Origin: an uncultured Thermomicrobiales bacterium
Lineage (GTDB): Bacteria; Chloroflexota; Chloroflexia; Thermomicrobiales; CADCWN01
NCBI GenBank assembly: GCA_902806415.1
Contig: CADCWN010000122.1
Coordinates: forward strand, 1 to 44,241
Direction of reading: 5' to 3'
DNA: 44,241 nt
Below the pieces are notes generated by a model, which saw only the letters and a program-made list of their open reading frames with translations, was not told where the DNA came from and ran no database searches. This document shows, piece after piece, positions 1 to 11,179 of this stretch. Both the position numbers and the translations under genes were made by a program. Every line of letters begins with the position of its first letter. Positions within the stretch are counted from its first letter, which is position 1.

Positions 1-4
1 CCTC

Positions 5-85
5 ACCCTCCCTTGTAGGGGAGGGTCGCTGCCGGACATTGTCCTGACTTGCAGCAGGATGAATCCTGACTTGCAGCAGGATCAA
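5..85. repeat. Hairpin plus 22-base tandem duplication after the MFS gene
   Basis: A perfect 8-base inverted repeat (5-12 with 19-26, 6-base loop) is followed by two copies of a 22-base unit (42-63 and 64-85) that differ at one base. Each unit carries a short inverted repeat (ATCCTG/CAGGAT). The block lies just downstream of the MFS stop codon on the minus strand, so it could act as a transcript end, although no U-run is present. Confidence 0.5.
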
Positions 86-124
86 TCCGGTTCATCCGGA
101 GCGGCGGGGAGAGGTTCCCTTCGC

Positions 125-1846
125 TCAGTCGTCGCCCTGGCCGCTGGCTGAGAGGGCCGGAGCCCCTTGCTGGCTGGCGGTCTTGCCGGTCGCGTAGGCC
201 CCCTCAGGGCTCACCGCCTCGGCGACATCCTCCGGAGCGAAGCCCTTCCGCAGCGGGATTTCCGGCAGGAAGATATTGGCGATTAGCCCCACCGCGACCA
301 CAACCGTGGCGAGCAGGAAGACGCTGCCGATCGCCGCGACGAGCGAGTCGCGAACATTGTCGCGCAAGGTTTGCAGCAACACCGGGCCGTTGGGAATCTG
401 CGCGAACCCCTCCCGAAGGCGCGGCCCGATCTGCCCGAGTTGGAGCGGATTGTGGAAGAGCTCCAGCAGCGGCCCTGGCACACCCTGTGGGATACCAGCG
501 TCGAACTCGCTGCGGTAGCGACCGAGCATGATCGAGCCGAAGATCGCGGTGCCGAGGGTGCTGCCGATCGAGCGGAAGAACTGGGTCGAGGCGGTCGCCA
601 CGCCTATCATCTGCTGCGGCACCGCGTTCTGCACCACCAGGGTGTAGAGCGGCATCACCAGGCCGAGGCCGATCCCCAGGACTACCATGTTGCGGATCGC
701 GATCCCCTGCGTCGTGTCGGCACCCATGCCGGACATCAGCAGCATCCCCGCCGTCATGATCCCCAGGCCGACGAAGGCGAGAATTTTGTAGCGACCGAGG
801 CGCGAGACCAGCTGCCCGCTGAGGATACTCCCCGCCGTCATCATCAGCATCAGGGGGGTCAGCAGAGTGCCGGAGCGGGTCGCCGAGACGCCGATCACCG
901 ACTGCATGAAGAGCGGGATGTAGAGGATCGCGCCGAACATCCCCATCCCCATCAGCGTCAGCGTCAGCGAGGAGACCGCGACCGCGCGGTTCTTGAAGAG
1001 GCTCAGCGGCATGATCGGCTCCTCCGCGCGCAACTCGGCGAAGAGGAAGGCGACGAGCATCACGGCGGCGAAGGCCAGCAGCCCGACGACGCGCGGTGCC
1101 GCCCAGCCGTAGGCCGTCACCCATTCCAGCGCTACCAGCAGCGGCACGAGGCAGGCCACGAGGGTGGCGGTGCCCGCCCAGTCGATCGCGCGGCGCACCC
1201 CCTGCGGGCGAATATCCGGGAAGGCGACGAAGAGGACCGCGACCGCCGCCGCGCCGACCGGCAGATTGACGAAGAAAACCCAGCGCCAGGAGGCCGTGTC
1301 GGTGATCCAGCCGCCGAGGGTCGGGCCGAAGACCGACGCCAGCCCCCAGACCCCGGCGAAGAGCCCCTGATATTTCCCACGGTCGGCGGGCGGGAAGATG
1401 TCGCCGACGATCGTGAAGGTCAGGCCCATGACGATCCCCGCCGCCAGCCCTTGCAGCCCGCGGAAGAGGATGAGCTGGTTCATCCCGTCGAGCGGCAAGG
1501 GGATCTGCCCCGCCGCGCCGCAGAGGGCCGAGGTGATGACGAAGAAGACCGCCCCGCCAAGATAGATCCATTTCCGCCCGTAGAGGTCGGAGAGCTTGCC
1601 GAAGATCGGCACGGCGATCGTCGAGGTGAGCAGATAGGCCGTGGTGACCCAGGCGTAGCGCTCGAAGCCGTTGAGCTGCGAGATGATACTCGGCATCGCC
1701 GTGCCGACGATCGTGTTATCGAGCGCGGCCAGCAGCAAGGTGAGCTGCAAGCCGATGATCGTGCCGATCAGTTGCCGCTTGCTCAGCGACTGGAAACTTT
1801 TCTGTTCCGGTGCTTGCGCTGTTGTTGGGCCGCTTCCTGGTTCCAT
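125..1846 (-). CDS. MFS drug/proton antiporter, DHA2 (EmrB/QacA) type
   Basis: Predicted inner-membrane efflux pump of 573 residues with about 14 hydrophobic segments, the usual length and topology for 14-TM DHA2 exporters. The N-terminal half carries the family signatures: 'LDNTIVGTAMPSI' in TM1, 'GKLSDLYGRKW' (motif A) after TM2 and 'GLQGLAAG' further on. It should exchange protons for a drug or other amphipathic compound; the substrate cannot be told from sequence. It lies 40 bases downstream of a MarR repressor on the same strand, the classic arrangement of a repressor-controlled efflux operon. The ATG at 1846 precedes the cytosolic N-terminus directly. Confidence in the family is high, in a drug substrate moderate. 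Confidence 0.93.
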   Translation of the reverse strand: MEPGSGPTTAQAPEQKSFQSLSKRQLIGTIIGLQLTLLLAALDNTIVGTAMPSIISQLNGFERYAWVTTAYLLTSTIAVPIFGKLSDLYGRKWIYLGGAVFFVITSALCGAAGQIPLPLDGMNQLILFRGLQGLAAGIVMGLTFTIVGDIFPPADRGKYQGLFAGVWGLASVFGPTLGGWITDTASWRWVFFVNLPVGAAAVAVLFVAFPDIRPQGVRRAIDWAGTATLVACLVPLLVALEWVTAYGWAAPRVVGLLAFAAVMLVAFLFAELRAEEPIMPLSLFKNRAVAVSSLTLTLMGMGMFGAILYIPLFMQSVIGVSATRSGTLLTPLMLMMTAGSILSGQLVSRLGRYKILAFVGLGIMTAGMLLMSGMGADTTQGIAIRNMVVLGIGLGLVMPLYTLVVQNAVPQQMIGVATASTQFFRSIGSTLGTAIFGSIMLGRYRSEFDAGIPQGVPGPLLELFHNPLQLGQIGPRLREGFAQIPNGPVLLQTLRDNVRDSLVAAIGSVFLLATVVVAVGLIANIFLPEIPLRKGFAPEDVAEAVSPEGAYATGKTASQQGAPALSASGQGDD

Positions 1847-1886
1847 GGATCCGTGCCTCCGTGATGTCGCGTTGTGCGCGTCGTCA

Positions 1887-2453
1887 TTACCGCTTTGTGA
1901 TGAGTTCGTCGTCTCTATCCGCCGCCGCGTCTTCGAGGGCGAAAGGACCCACTTGACACGGCAGATTGCCGCTGTTCTCCGCCAACTGCGCGGTGTGGCG
2001 CAGCAGAATCTGGCTCAAGAGGGTGTGAAACTGGCCGCGCTCCTCGTTGCTCAATACGCCGATCATCTGCTCCAGCCGCCCGACCGCGATCCCCTCCATC
2101 TCGCCGACCAACTCCACGCCGCGCGGCGCGAGGGTCAGCAGCTTCTGGCGACGATCCTCGGGATTCTCCTCGCGCGCCACAAAGCCGTCGCGCACGAGGC
2201 GATCGACCGCCCGACTGGCGGCCGAATGGCTGAGCATCAGGCACGCCGCCGCCTGAGCGACCGTTAATGGCCCGCGCCCCAGGCTGCGCAGGACGATCGA
2301 TTCAGCCAGGGTCAGATCGGCCGCGACCATCCGCTGCAGCATCGGGCGCACCCCAGACCACCAGAACATCCGATTCCAGCGGATGAGGATCTCACCGAGC
2401 GATTCGTCGCTTATCTCGACTGGCGTGGCGCGCTCCACGGTTGTGTCCCTCAT
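1887..2453 (-). CDS. MarR family transcriptional regulator
   Basis: A 188-residue winged-helix regulator. The core runs 'ADLTLAESIVLRSLG', 'LTVAQAAACLMLSHSAASR' (recognition helix region) and 'RLVRDGFVAREENPEDRR' (the wing with the D-x-R signature), which is typical MarR. The reading frame is open upstream to 2651, but the ATG at 2453 fits family length and lies downstream of a near-consensus promoter (2505-2533). It is the first gene of a two-gene operon with the MFS exporter and most likely represses it, with relief by an exported compound. The palindrome at 2493-2502 over the predicted transcription start is a candidate operator for autorepression (inference). Confidence 0.9.
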   Translation of the reverse strand: MRDTTVERATPVEISDESLGEILIRWNRMFWWSGVRPMLQRMVAADLTLAESIVLRSLGRGPLTVAQAAACLMLSHSAASRAVDRLVRDGFVAREENPEDRRQKLLTLAPRGVELVGEMEGIAVGRLEQMIGVLSNEERGQFHTLLSQILLRHTAQLAENSGNLPCQVGPFALEDAAADRDDELITKR

Positions 2454-2492
2454 GTGCGGGTGCCTCCCGTACCCTATGGCGCAAAGGTCCGG

Positions 2493-2533
2493 CACTATAG
2501 TGATATTATATGCGTTCTTACATATATTGTCTA
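2493..2533 (-). promoter_or_regulatory. marR-MFS promoter with candidate operator
   Basis: Reading the minus strand, TAGACA (2533-2528, one base off the -35 consensus) is followed by exactly 17 bases and a perfect TATAAT (2510-2505). The predicted start falls in a perfect 10-base palindrome CACTATAGTG (2493-2502). A second imperfect inverted repeat (2503-2512 with 2521-2530, 8 of 10 paired) spans the spacer. A MarR dimer bound at either site would block RNA polymerase. The promoter is seen directly; the operator role is inference. Confidence 0.72.
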
Positions 2534-2619
2534 GGAGAATCCAATGAGTAGAAGCAAATACTGTACGTCGGTACGGTTTTGCTTTGGATAGCTGGCGAGT
2601 GATCGAGATGGCGAGATTG

Positions 2620-2640
2620 CGGCCCTCCCTTGGAGGGCCG
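2620..2640. terminator. Strong hairpin between the solute-binding protein gene and the marR promoter
   Basis: A perfect 9-base stem (2620-2628 with 2632-2640) has a 3-base loop and lies 36 bases downstream of the solute-binding protein stop codon on the minus strand. No U-run follows, so it may only mark a transcript 3' end rather than act as a classical intrinsic terminator. Confidence 0.45.
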
Positions 2641-2675
2641 TAGCAGAGCAACAGGCTCGTTATGCCGGCGTGGGC

Positions 2676-4088
2676 TTACGAGGCGTAGATCCCGCGCAAG
2701 GCCGTCTCCGCCTCGCCGATCGAGAGTTGTACATTCTTCCCGACGAAGACCCGCGCGAACATATCGACCACGACGAAATGGGCGTCGGTGTCGTCGGCGG
2801 CGCGCGACGGTGCGGCGGGCCAGCCGACCCAGCGCCCGGCGCTCGCCGCCGCCAGGAAGGCGCGCAACTGGGGATCGCGCGCCCAGACGGGGCTGTCCTC
2901 GAAGGCGCGCAGCGCGGCGACAATCGCCCCGCCCCCGGCGTCGAGGTAGCGCTCGGTCTGGGCGCGCTGGCCGAGCCAGAGGAGGAACGCGCGCGCGGCG
3001 TCGGCATTGGCCGAGGTCTTGAGGAGGGCGTGCGCGCGGGTCGTCACCGGGGCCGCCTGCCCGGCGGGACCGGCGGGGAAGGGGGCCAGCGCCGAGACCG
3101 CCGCGATCTCGGGCGCTTCCTGCTTGAGCTTGAGGTAGAGCCCAGGCCCATTCTGCGTCGCGGCGATCTGCGCGTCGGCGTAGGCGAGGTTGTTGCCGCT
3201 GTCGTCCCACATAAGCCCCTCGGCGAGGCAGGCTTCGCTCCAGAACCCCCTGGCCCATTCGATCGCCGCCGCCGTCTCGGGGGTGTTGATGGCGATCGTC
3301 CTGCCGTCGGCCTCGGTGACGCGCCCGCCGAACGCCCAGAGGACGGCGTACCAGAGGGCGCGCGGATCATCCGCCGAGCGTCCGGCCGGTGCCCCGAACG
3401 GATGCCCCGCTGCTTTCAACGCCTTGCCGAGCTTGAGCAAGCCATCGGTTGTCGTCGGGAATGCGCTGGCCCCGACCGCCTTCAGCCAGTCGGTGCGATA
3501 GATGACGGCGCTCGGGACGACGCTGAACGGGATCGCCCGCCAGACTCCCGCGACCCGCGCCTGGGCCGCCGGGGCGTCGTAATAACCGCCGAGCGCCGCG
3601 CCGAGACCCTCGGCCTCGGCGGAGAGGTCGGCGAACAGGTCGGCGTGGAGCCAGGGGAGGTTGTCGCGGCACCCGACGATGTCCACGCCCGCGGTGCCGC
3701 CCGGCGTGGCGAGGCGGGCGCGCAACGCGGCGTTGCCCACCGTTTCGATCGTCACCGCGACGCCCTGCTCGCGACCCCATTCCGTCGCGAGTGCGCGCAG
3801 GGCGTCATCGGCGGCGGGCGCGGCACTGCCCGCCAACAGCAGCTTCAAGGCCGTCCCCTCGCGGAATGCTGACCGACCCGAGACAGACGGGGTCGCCGGA
3901 TCGACCGCCGTCTCGGGTGGCCCCTCCGGCGCGACCGTCGGCGGGGGCGCGTTGCGTGTGCAGGCGGCGAAGGCCGGCAGGGCCAGCAGCCCGCCCGCGA
4001 CGACGCCGAAGTGGCGGACGAATTGCCGCCGCGTCAGCGCGCGATTCGTCCGCCTCGCTGTGTCACCGAGTCGCCGCCCTTCGTCCAT
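2676..4088 (-). CDS. Extracellular solute-binding protein (ABC sugar type), Tat-exported
   Basis: A 470-residue family-1 solute-binding protein. The N-terminus has a twin-arginine signal ('LTRRQFVRHFG', then a hydrophobic stretch) ending in 'LPAFAAC', so export by Tat with lipid anchoring at the Cys is plausible, though the lipobox is imperfect. The body has the expected periplasmic-binding features ('IPFSVVPSAVIYRTDWL', 'PTTTDGLLKLGKAL', 'ALWYAVLWAFGG'). The ATG at 4088 is chosen because it starts just before the Tat signal and has GAGAGG six bases upstream. No ABC permease or ATPase gene is nearby, so it is an orphan in this window. The ligand is probably a sugar or oligosaccharide by family, but this is unproven. 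Confidence 0.85.
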   Translation of the reverse strand: MDEGRRLGDTARRTNRALTRRQFVRHFGVVAGGLLALPAFAACTRNAPPPTVAPEGPPETAVDPATPSVSGRSAFREGTALKLLLAGSAAPAADDALRALATEWGREQGVAVTIETVGNAALRARLATPGGTAGVDIVGCRDNLPWLHADLFADLSAEAEGLGAALGGYYDAPAAQARVAGVWRAIPFSVVPSAVIYRTDWLKAVGASAFPTTTDGLLKLGKALKAAGHPFGAPAGRSADDPRALWYAVLWAFGGRVTEADGRTIAINTPETAAAIEWARGFWSEACLAEGLMWDDSGNNLAYADAQIAATQNGPGLYLKLKQEAPEIAAVSALAPFPAGPAGQAAPVTTRAHALLKTSANADAARAFLLWLGQRAQTERYLDAGGGAIVAALRAFEDSPVWARDPQLRAFLAAASAGRWVGWPAAPSRAADDTDAHFVVVDMFARVFVGKNVQLSIGEAETALRGIYAS

Positions 4089-4377
4089 CCGTCGCCTCTC
4101 TATAACAGTCATCCGCCACGGCTGGGGCGCACCCCAGTCGCTCAGCCAGGCGCAACGCGTCGGCATTGTCCCGAAGGATTGTTGCCCCGCCGAAGCCAAC
4201 CGTGGCTGTACGTACACCTATAGTATCGGATGTGTGCCGGGATGGCAAGGGGCGGAGTTATGCCATGGTTGCCGCTACTGTATTTCGATGGGGCGGCGAT
4301 ATGGGTGAGGAGATATGCTATGGTGGGATACCGTGGTGACGCTTCAACGCCTATCCGCGATCGGGAGAGGGGAGCAG
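4089..4377. other. Divergent intergenic region, no gene
   Basis: This spacer separates the divergent solute-binding protein and kinase genes and must hold promoters for both. A perfect palindrome TGTACGTACA is at 4207-4216 and a TATAGT hexamer lies at 4219-4224 on the plus strand. No convincing -35 boxes were found on either strand. Confidence 0.4.
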
Positions 4378-4929
4378 ATGCCGCCGAAGCCGCTGCTGAT
4401 CCTCGTCAGTGGCAAACCGGGTTCGGGGAAATCGACCCTGGCACGGCGACTCGCCGCCGAAGATGCCCTCTGGCTGCCGCTGGTTTCCTGCGATCCGATC
4501 CGCAACGGGATGTTGGAGACGGGCGTAGACGCGACAGGGCGCGCCGCGATCGACGCCTTTTACGGGACGCTCGAGTACCTGCTGAATCGTGGCGTCAGCC
4601 TGATCGCGGATCTCTCGTTTCGGCGTGGGCTCGATGAAGCACAATTGCTCCCGCTCTCCGCGCGGAGCCGCATGGTCAACATCCACTGCGAGACGACGAT
4701 CGGGGAGGCGCGGCGACGGTTCTTCGAGCGTAAACGTTCCCGTCGCCCGACGGAGGGTGCGAGCAGGGTGATGACGGCGATGGTCGAAGGCAGATTCGAT
4801 TGGGCGACCTTCGAGCCGCTGGATCTGGCTATCCCGAGGCTCTACGTGGACACGACCGATGGCTACCTGCCGGGGTTCGCCACGATCACCAATTTCTGCC
4901 GCGAAGCCGCGAATGGCGCAGGGAAATAG
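4378..4929 (+). CDS. Small P-loop kinase (AAA_33 / zeta-toxin-like fold)
   Basis: A 183-residue P-loop phosphotransferase. Walker A is near the N-terminus ('VSGKPGSGKSTLA'), followed by 'CDPIRNGM', a site often used for substrate binding in polynucleotide kinase or chloramphenicol phosphotransferase-like enzymes, and 'IADLSF' as a Walker B-like strand. The region 'RRRFFERKRSRRP' resembles the Arg-rich lid of such kinases. The ATG at 4378 is preferred over an upstream in-frame ATG at 4315 because AGGGGAG lies just before it. A second P-loop kinase gene of similar size follows after 95 bases. The phosphorylated substrate is unknown. Confidence 0.75.
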   Translation: MPPKPLLILVSGKPGSGKSTLARRLAAEDALWLPLVSCDPIRNGMLETGVDATGRAAIDAFYGTLEYLLNRGVSLIADLSFRRGLDEAQLLPLSARSRMVNIHCETTIGEARRRFFERKRSRRPTEGASRVMTAMVEGRFDWATFEPLDLAIPRLYVDTTDGYLPGFATITNFCREAANGAGK

Positions 4930-5024
4930 CGTCAGACACATACCGGAATTGGGGGCAAAACGGGCTTTTTCCGAGATGGTGTGAACTATCCTGACAGTCA
5001 ATAGGTGAACGAGAACGGGAAGCG

Positions 5025-5651
5025 GTGAAAGAATTGGCGCAGATTCTATGGATCGGTGGCTCGCCCTGCGCCGGTAAGAGCACGCTGGCGGTCACGCTGG
5101 CGCAGAGGTATGGACTGACGCACTATAGTTGTGACGACGCACTCCTGTTGCATCTGCGTCGGAGCAATCCTTCCACACATCCGATGCTACACAAACTCTC
5201 CAATAGCTCCTGGAACGAGCTCTGGACGCGACCGGTCGAGAGGCAAATCCGTGAGGAGTTGGCCTTCTATCGGGAAGAGCTTCCGCTGATCCTCGAAGAT
5301 CTGCGCGCGTTCTCGCCCGATACAGCGGTGATCGCCGAAGGGACGGCCCTGCTCCCCGACCTCGTCGCGCCGCTCCTGCACGACCGCCGAAGAGGTGTAT
5401 GGCTGCTGCCCAGCGTGTCATTCCAGCGCGAACATTACGCACGCCGCCCTTGGGTCGGCGACATTCTGCGGCAATGTGCCGATCCCGAACGGGCATTCGA
5501 TCATTGGATGCGGCGGGATAGCGGGTTTGCCGACACAGTAGAAGCGAGCGCCAAGGCCCGCGACTTGTCGGTACTCCGAGTTGATGGGACGCAAAGTGTC
5601 GAAGAGATGACCGCAATTGCGACCGACGTGCTTTGTTTGTCGGCGTCGTAG
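5025..5651 (+). CDS. Small P-loop nucleotide-binding protein, putative kinase
   Basis: A 208-residue protein beginning at GTG, with GGGAAG upstream. It opens with a Walker A motif ('WIGGSPCAGKSTLA') and then 'HYSCDDALLLHLR', the Asp-Asp pair expected in adenylate or shikimate kinase-like folds. 'AVIAEGTALLPDLVAPLL' forms the Walker B region and 'REHYARRPWV' is a probable lid. It does not match a named enzyme that I recognise. It is co-directional with the preceding P-loop gene, suggesting a two-gene unit with related but different substrates. It converges on hslU with only 23 bases between stops. Confidence 0.7.
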   Translation: MKELAQILWIGGSPCAGKSTLAVTLAQRYGLTHYSCDDALLLHLRRSNPSTHPMLHKLSNSSWNELWTRPVERQIREELAFYREELPLILEDLRAFSPDTAVIAEGTALLPDLVAPLLHDRRRGVWLLPSVSFQREHYARRPWVGDILRQCADPERAFDHWMRRDSGFADTVEASAKARDLSVLRVDGTQSVEEMTAIATDVLCLSAS

Positions 5652-5674
5652 CACCTCTGCCGTGAGACTCAACC

Positions 5675-7093
5675 CTACAGGATGTAATTACTCAAATCCT
5701 CATCCTCGACCAGATCGCCGAGGCGTTCGCGGACGAAGGCGGCGTCGATCGTGACTGTCTCGCCCGCGCGCGTGGGGGCCTCGAACGAGAGGTCTTCCAG
5801 CGTCCGCTCCATGATCGTGGCGAGGCGGCGCGCGCCGATATCCTCCTGGCGCTCGTTGAGGGTCGCGGCCAGCGCGGCGATCTCGCGCAGCGCGTCGTCG
5901 GCGAGGATCAGCGTCACCCCCTCAGTGGCGAGCAGGGCGGTGTATTGGCGCGCGAGGGAGTTGGTCGGCTCGGTGAGGATCGCGTACAACTCCTCCTCGC
6001 CGAGCGGGTCCAATTCGACGCGCAGCGGGAAGCGCCCCTGGAACTCCGGGATGAGGTCGGACGGCTTGACGCCGCTGAACGCCCCCGCGCCGATGAAGAG
6101 AATATGGTCGGTCTTGATCGGACCGTAGCGCGTCGCGACCGTGGCCCCCTCGACGATCGGCAGCAGATCGCGCTGCACCCCCTCGTCGGAGACGTTGGGG
6201 CCGGTGTCGCCACCATCGCCGACGATCTTATCGACCTCATCGAGGAAAACGATCCCGCCCTCCTCGACGCGCCGGATCGCCTCATCGAGGACGCCGTCCC
6301 AGTCGATCAGCCGATCGGCCTCCTCCTCGGCCAGGACGCGGCGGGCCTCCGCCACGGGCAGGCGTCGGACGCGGCGCTCGGGGCCGAGCGGGGCGGGGGC
6401 GCGACGACCGCGACCGGCGGGCTCGGCCGCCTCATGGCCGTCGAGCGCGTGCGGCTCGAACGGCTCGGGCGGGGCGATCTCCACCTCGATCTCGACCAAC
6501 TCGCCTTCCAGTTGCCGCGTCTGAATCTGTGTCAGGATGGCCTGGCGCTGCTGGCGGCGCGTCTCGGTGCCGACGCCGCTCGGCTCCGCGACCGCCGGGG
6601 CGGCACCACCGCGCCGCCCGCGCCGCGCGACACTGCGGCGGGCCGGGGCGATCCCCTCGCGCTGCTGGAGGAGGGCGGTGGCGAGGCGCTCGTCCGCCGC
6701 GCGCTCGGCCTCGGCGCGGACTTCCTCGAACTGGCGCGCATCGACCTGATCGACGCTCACCTCCAGGAGATCGCGGATGATTGACTCAACATCGCGCCCG
6801 ACGAACCCGACCTCGGTGAAGCGGGTCGCCTCGACCTTGATGAATGGGGCATCGACGATCTTGGCGACGCGCCGCGCGATCTCGGTCTTGCCGACGCCGG
6901 TCGGGCCGATCAGCAGGATATTCTTCGGGCTGACCTCGTCGCGCAGGTCGTCCGGCAACTGCGCGCGACGGACCCGCGACCGCAGGGCGACCGCGATCGC
7001 GCGCTTCGCGTCGCGTTGCCCAATGACGTACTGATCGAGTGCGGCGACGATCGCCACCGGGGTCAGGCTATCCATCTTCTTGCTGCGCTCCAT
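5675..7093 (-). CDS. hslU: HslU (ClpY), ATPase subunit of the HslUV protease
   Basis: A 472-residue AAA+ unfoldase that feeds proteins into the HslV peptidase. The N-terminus has 'LTPVAIVAALDQYVIGQ', Walker A is 'LLIGPTGVGKTEIARR', and the inserted I-domain spans roughly residues 110-240 and is Ala/Arg/Glu-rich. Walker B is 'GIVFLDEVDKIVG'. The protein ends in 'SNYIL', like the C-terminal tail that docks between HslV subunits. The start is uncertain: ATG at 7093 (used here) or ATG at 7075, which gives the family-like N-terminus MDSLTP. Neither has a strong Shine-Dalgarno. It lies 33 bases downstream of hslV, in one operon with topA and hslV. Confidence 0.96.
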   Translation of the reverse strand: MERSKKMDSLTPVAIVAALDQYVIGQRDAKRAIAVALRSRVRRAQLPDDLRDEVSPKNILLIGPTGVGKTEIARRVAKIVDAPFIKVEATRFTEVGFVGRDVESIIRDLLEVSVDQVDARQFEEVRAEAERAADERLATALLQQREGIAPARRSVARRGRRGGAAPAVAEPSGVGTETRRQQRQAILTQIQTRQLEGELVEIEVEIAPPEPFEPHALDGHEAAEPAGRGRRAPAPLGPERRVRRLPVAEARRVLAEEEADRLIDWDGVLDEAIRRVEEGGIVFLDEVDKIVGDGGDTGPNVSDEGVQRDLLPIVEGATVATRYGPIKTDHILFIGAGAFSGVKPSDLIPEFQGRFPLRVELDPLGEEELYAILTEPTNSLARQYTALLATEGVTLILADDALREIAALAATLNERQEDIGARRLATIMERTLEDLSFEAPTRAGETVTIDAAFVRERLGDLVEDEDLSNYIL

Positions 7094-7126
7094 TTGCGGT
7101 GGGGGGCGACGAACGATGGGGCCGGG

Positions 7127-7726
7127 CTATCCTGTCGTCCCGGACCCCGGCTCGCCCTCTTGCGTCTCTTCGCTCGCCGTGTCGAGCGCCTCGATCAGCA
7201 GCGTGTCGTTCGTGTAAATGCAAATGCGCGCGGTGATCCGCATGGCGGCCTCGACGATCGCGCGGGCATCGAGCTCGGTATATTCGAGCAGCGCCTTGGC
7301 GGCGGCGTAGGCGAACGTCCCGCCCGCGCCGATCGCGATCGCGCCGTCGTCCGGCTCCAGCACATCGCCATCGCCGGAGAGGAGGAGCAGTGTCTCGTTG
7401 TCGGCGACGATCAGTTCCGCTTCGAGGTGGCGCGTGGCCCGATCGGTGCGCCAGTCTTTCGCCGTCTCGACCGCCGCCTTGCGCAGATTGCCGCGCCAGG
7501 TATCGAGCTGGGTCTCGAACCGCTCGATCAGGGTTAGCGCGTCGGCGACGGCCCCAGCGAACCCGGCCAATACCTGGCCGTCGTGCAGTCGCCGGATCTT
7601 GCGCGCGCCGTGCTTGACGACCACGTCACCGAGCGTCACCTGGCCGTCACCGGCGAGCGCCACCTGCCCGCCGCGTTTCACCGCGAGGATCGTCGTGGCG
7701 TGCGGGCGCAGGGCGGGGTGAGGCAT
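7127..7726 (-). CDS. hslV: HslV (ClpQ), peptidase subunit of the HslUV protease
   Basis: A 199-residue threonine or serine-type peptidase of proteasome fold that forms the double ring capped by HslU. The key stretch is '[20 protein letters not shown]', followed by '[19 protein letters not shown]'. The Thr after HA should be the catalytic N-terminus once a short propeptide is removed, similar in layout to Bacillus CodW. The frame is open to 7813, but the ATG at 7726 has AAGGAT five bases upstream and fits the family. The spacer to the upstream topA is filled almost entirely by a perfect 24-base-pair hairpin (7741-7831). Confidence 0.96.
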   Translation of the reverse strand: MPHPALRPHATTILAVKRGGQVALAGDGQVTLGDVVVKHGARKIRRLHDGQVLAGFAGAVADALTLIERFETQLDTWRGNLRKAAVETAKDWRTDRATRHLEAELIVADNETLLLLSGDGDVLEPDDGAIAIGAGGTFAYAAAKALLEYTELDARAIVEAAMRITARICIYTNDTLLIEALDTASEETQEGEPGSGTTG

Positions 7727-7740
7727 TGCTATCCTTATCA

Positions 7741-7829
7741 AGTCGTGAGTCGTGGGTCGTGAGAGAGAGACAGTGTCAGTAGACAAGCAACTAGTGTCAG
7801 CGGACCTTCTCACGACCCACGACTCACGA

Positions 7830-7831
<2 letters not shown>
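7741..7831. repeat. Heptad-repeat hairpin, topA/hslV spacer
   Basis: Arms 7741-7764 and 7808-7831 are perfectly complementary over 24 bases, with a 43-base loop. Each arm is three tandem copies of a 7-base unit (GTCGTGA, GTCGTGG, GTCGTGA). In transcript direction the first arm starts inside the TAG stop codon of topA, and the second arm ends 14 bases before the hslV start codon. The loop holds two direct copies of AGTGTCAG. The same unit family forms the infB/rbfA hairpin. Confidence 0.9.
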
Positions 7832-10298
<2,467 letters not shown>

Positions 10299-10594
10299 TG
10301 GCCTTTATCCTGTGCTCCGTCTCCTGCCAAACGCGTATCCTGCAGGACGAACGGCAAAGTGTAGTTTATGGTAAGCGCTCGGGCCAGGGCTGCCCCGGCT
10401 CGGAACGTGGCAACGTCGGTTCTCACCCTTGCATACGAAAGAACGATGCCACCGGTTGCGCTATTCCGGCAGCGCGTGGGGGCGAGCGGGCGGATGGTGC
10501 CGAGATTAATGGTGTATGTACATTTCCTCGTTATACCCCACCGTACCTGGGTGCGACAACCCCCGCCGATCCTGCCTTCTATCCTGCGCCGCGA
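10299..10594. other. Spacer between topA and the DinB-like gene, no gene seen
   Basis: This stretch of 296 bases must contain the topA promoter on the minus strand. I found no good -35/-10 pair, no strong hairpin and no tRNA. Only out-of-frame shadow reading frames cover it. Confidence 0.4.
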
Positions 10595-11098
10595 TCAGCC
10601 GCGACTTGCCCGCTCGTGGAGGGCGCGCAGGTCTTTCGCGTGCATCCGCTCGTGGAAGCCGATCACCCGGAAGATTCCCTCGACGGTCGTCTCTTTCACC
10701 ACCGGATGATACGAGGCGCGGTCGAGGTCGGCGGCGGTGATCTGATCGAGGCGGCGCAGTGTTTCCTGGCGCGATTTCTCCAAGCGCTCTAGCAGTTGCG
10801 GCAACGTCTGATCGTTGGCGCGGCGCACGCGACTCGCATTGAAGCGATCGAGATCGAAGTCCGCGTCGGGGCGGGGCGGATCGCCCTCGATCGTCGCGAC
10901 GATCAGCGAGAGCATCCCGGCCTCGGCATAGGCGACATGGCCGATCAACTCGCGCGCGTTCCAGTGGCCGCCATCGGTCCAGACCGGCGCGGCCAACTCC
11001 GCCTCGTCGAGCGCCGCCACCGCCGCCAGGAACGATTCGCGCCCGAGTGCCAGCCGCTCGACCAGCCGCGCCTTGCGGTCATCCAGGGCCGTCGCCAT
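10595..11098 (-). CDS. DinB-family four-helix-bundle protein
   Basis: A 167-residue protein of the DinB/maleylpyruvate isomerase-like superfamily. The diagnostic pieces are 'WNARELIGHVAYAEAGM' (first metal-ligand His) and 'GFHERMHAKDLRAL' near the C-terminus, which would provide two more His ligands for a divalent metal. Members often act as metal- or thiol-dependent transferases; the reaction here is unknown. The ATG at 11098 is supported by AAGGAG six bases upstream. It lies 81 bases downstream of nrnA on the same strand, where truB or ribF is common in other bacteria, and there is no heptad hairpin in this spacer. Confidence 0.85.
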   Translation of the reverse strand: MATALDDRKARLVERLALGRESFLAAVAALDEAELAAPVWTDGGHWNARELIGHVAYAEAGMLSLIVATIEGDPPRPDADFDLDRFNASRVRRANDQTLPQLLERLEKSRQETLRRLDQITAADLDRASYHPVVKETTVEGIFRVIGFHERMHAKDLRALHERASRG

Positions 11099-11179
11099 CG
11101 GTCGCTCCTTCCGTTGCCACAATGCTTCGCGGGCTCGAGGCCCAGCCACTCGAAAGCGGCGATAGCGTCGGCGCGGCGC

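Noticed and set aside
371..1864. A 497-codon plus-strand frame opposite the MFS gene
   Set aside because: Composition is His/Arg/Asp-rich shadow and the opposite strand has a complete membrane transporter.
10299..10594. Possible tRNA or small RNA gene before topA
   Set aside because: No cloverleaf, T-loop sequence or promoter-terminator pair could be found by eye.
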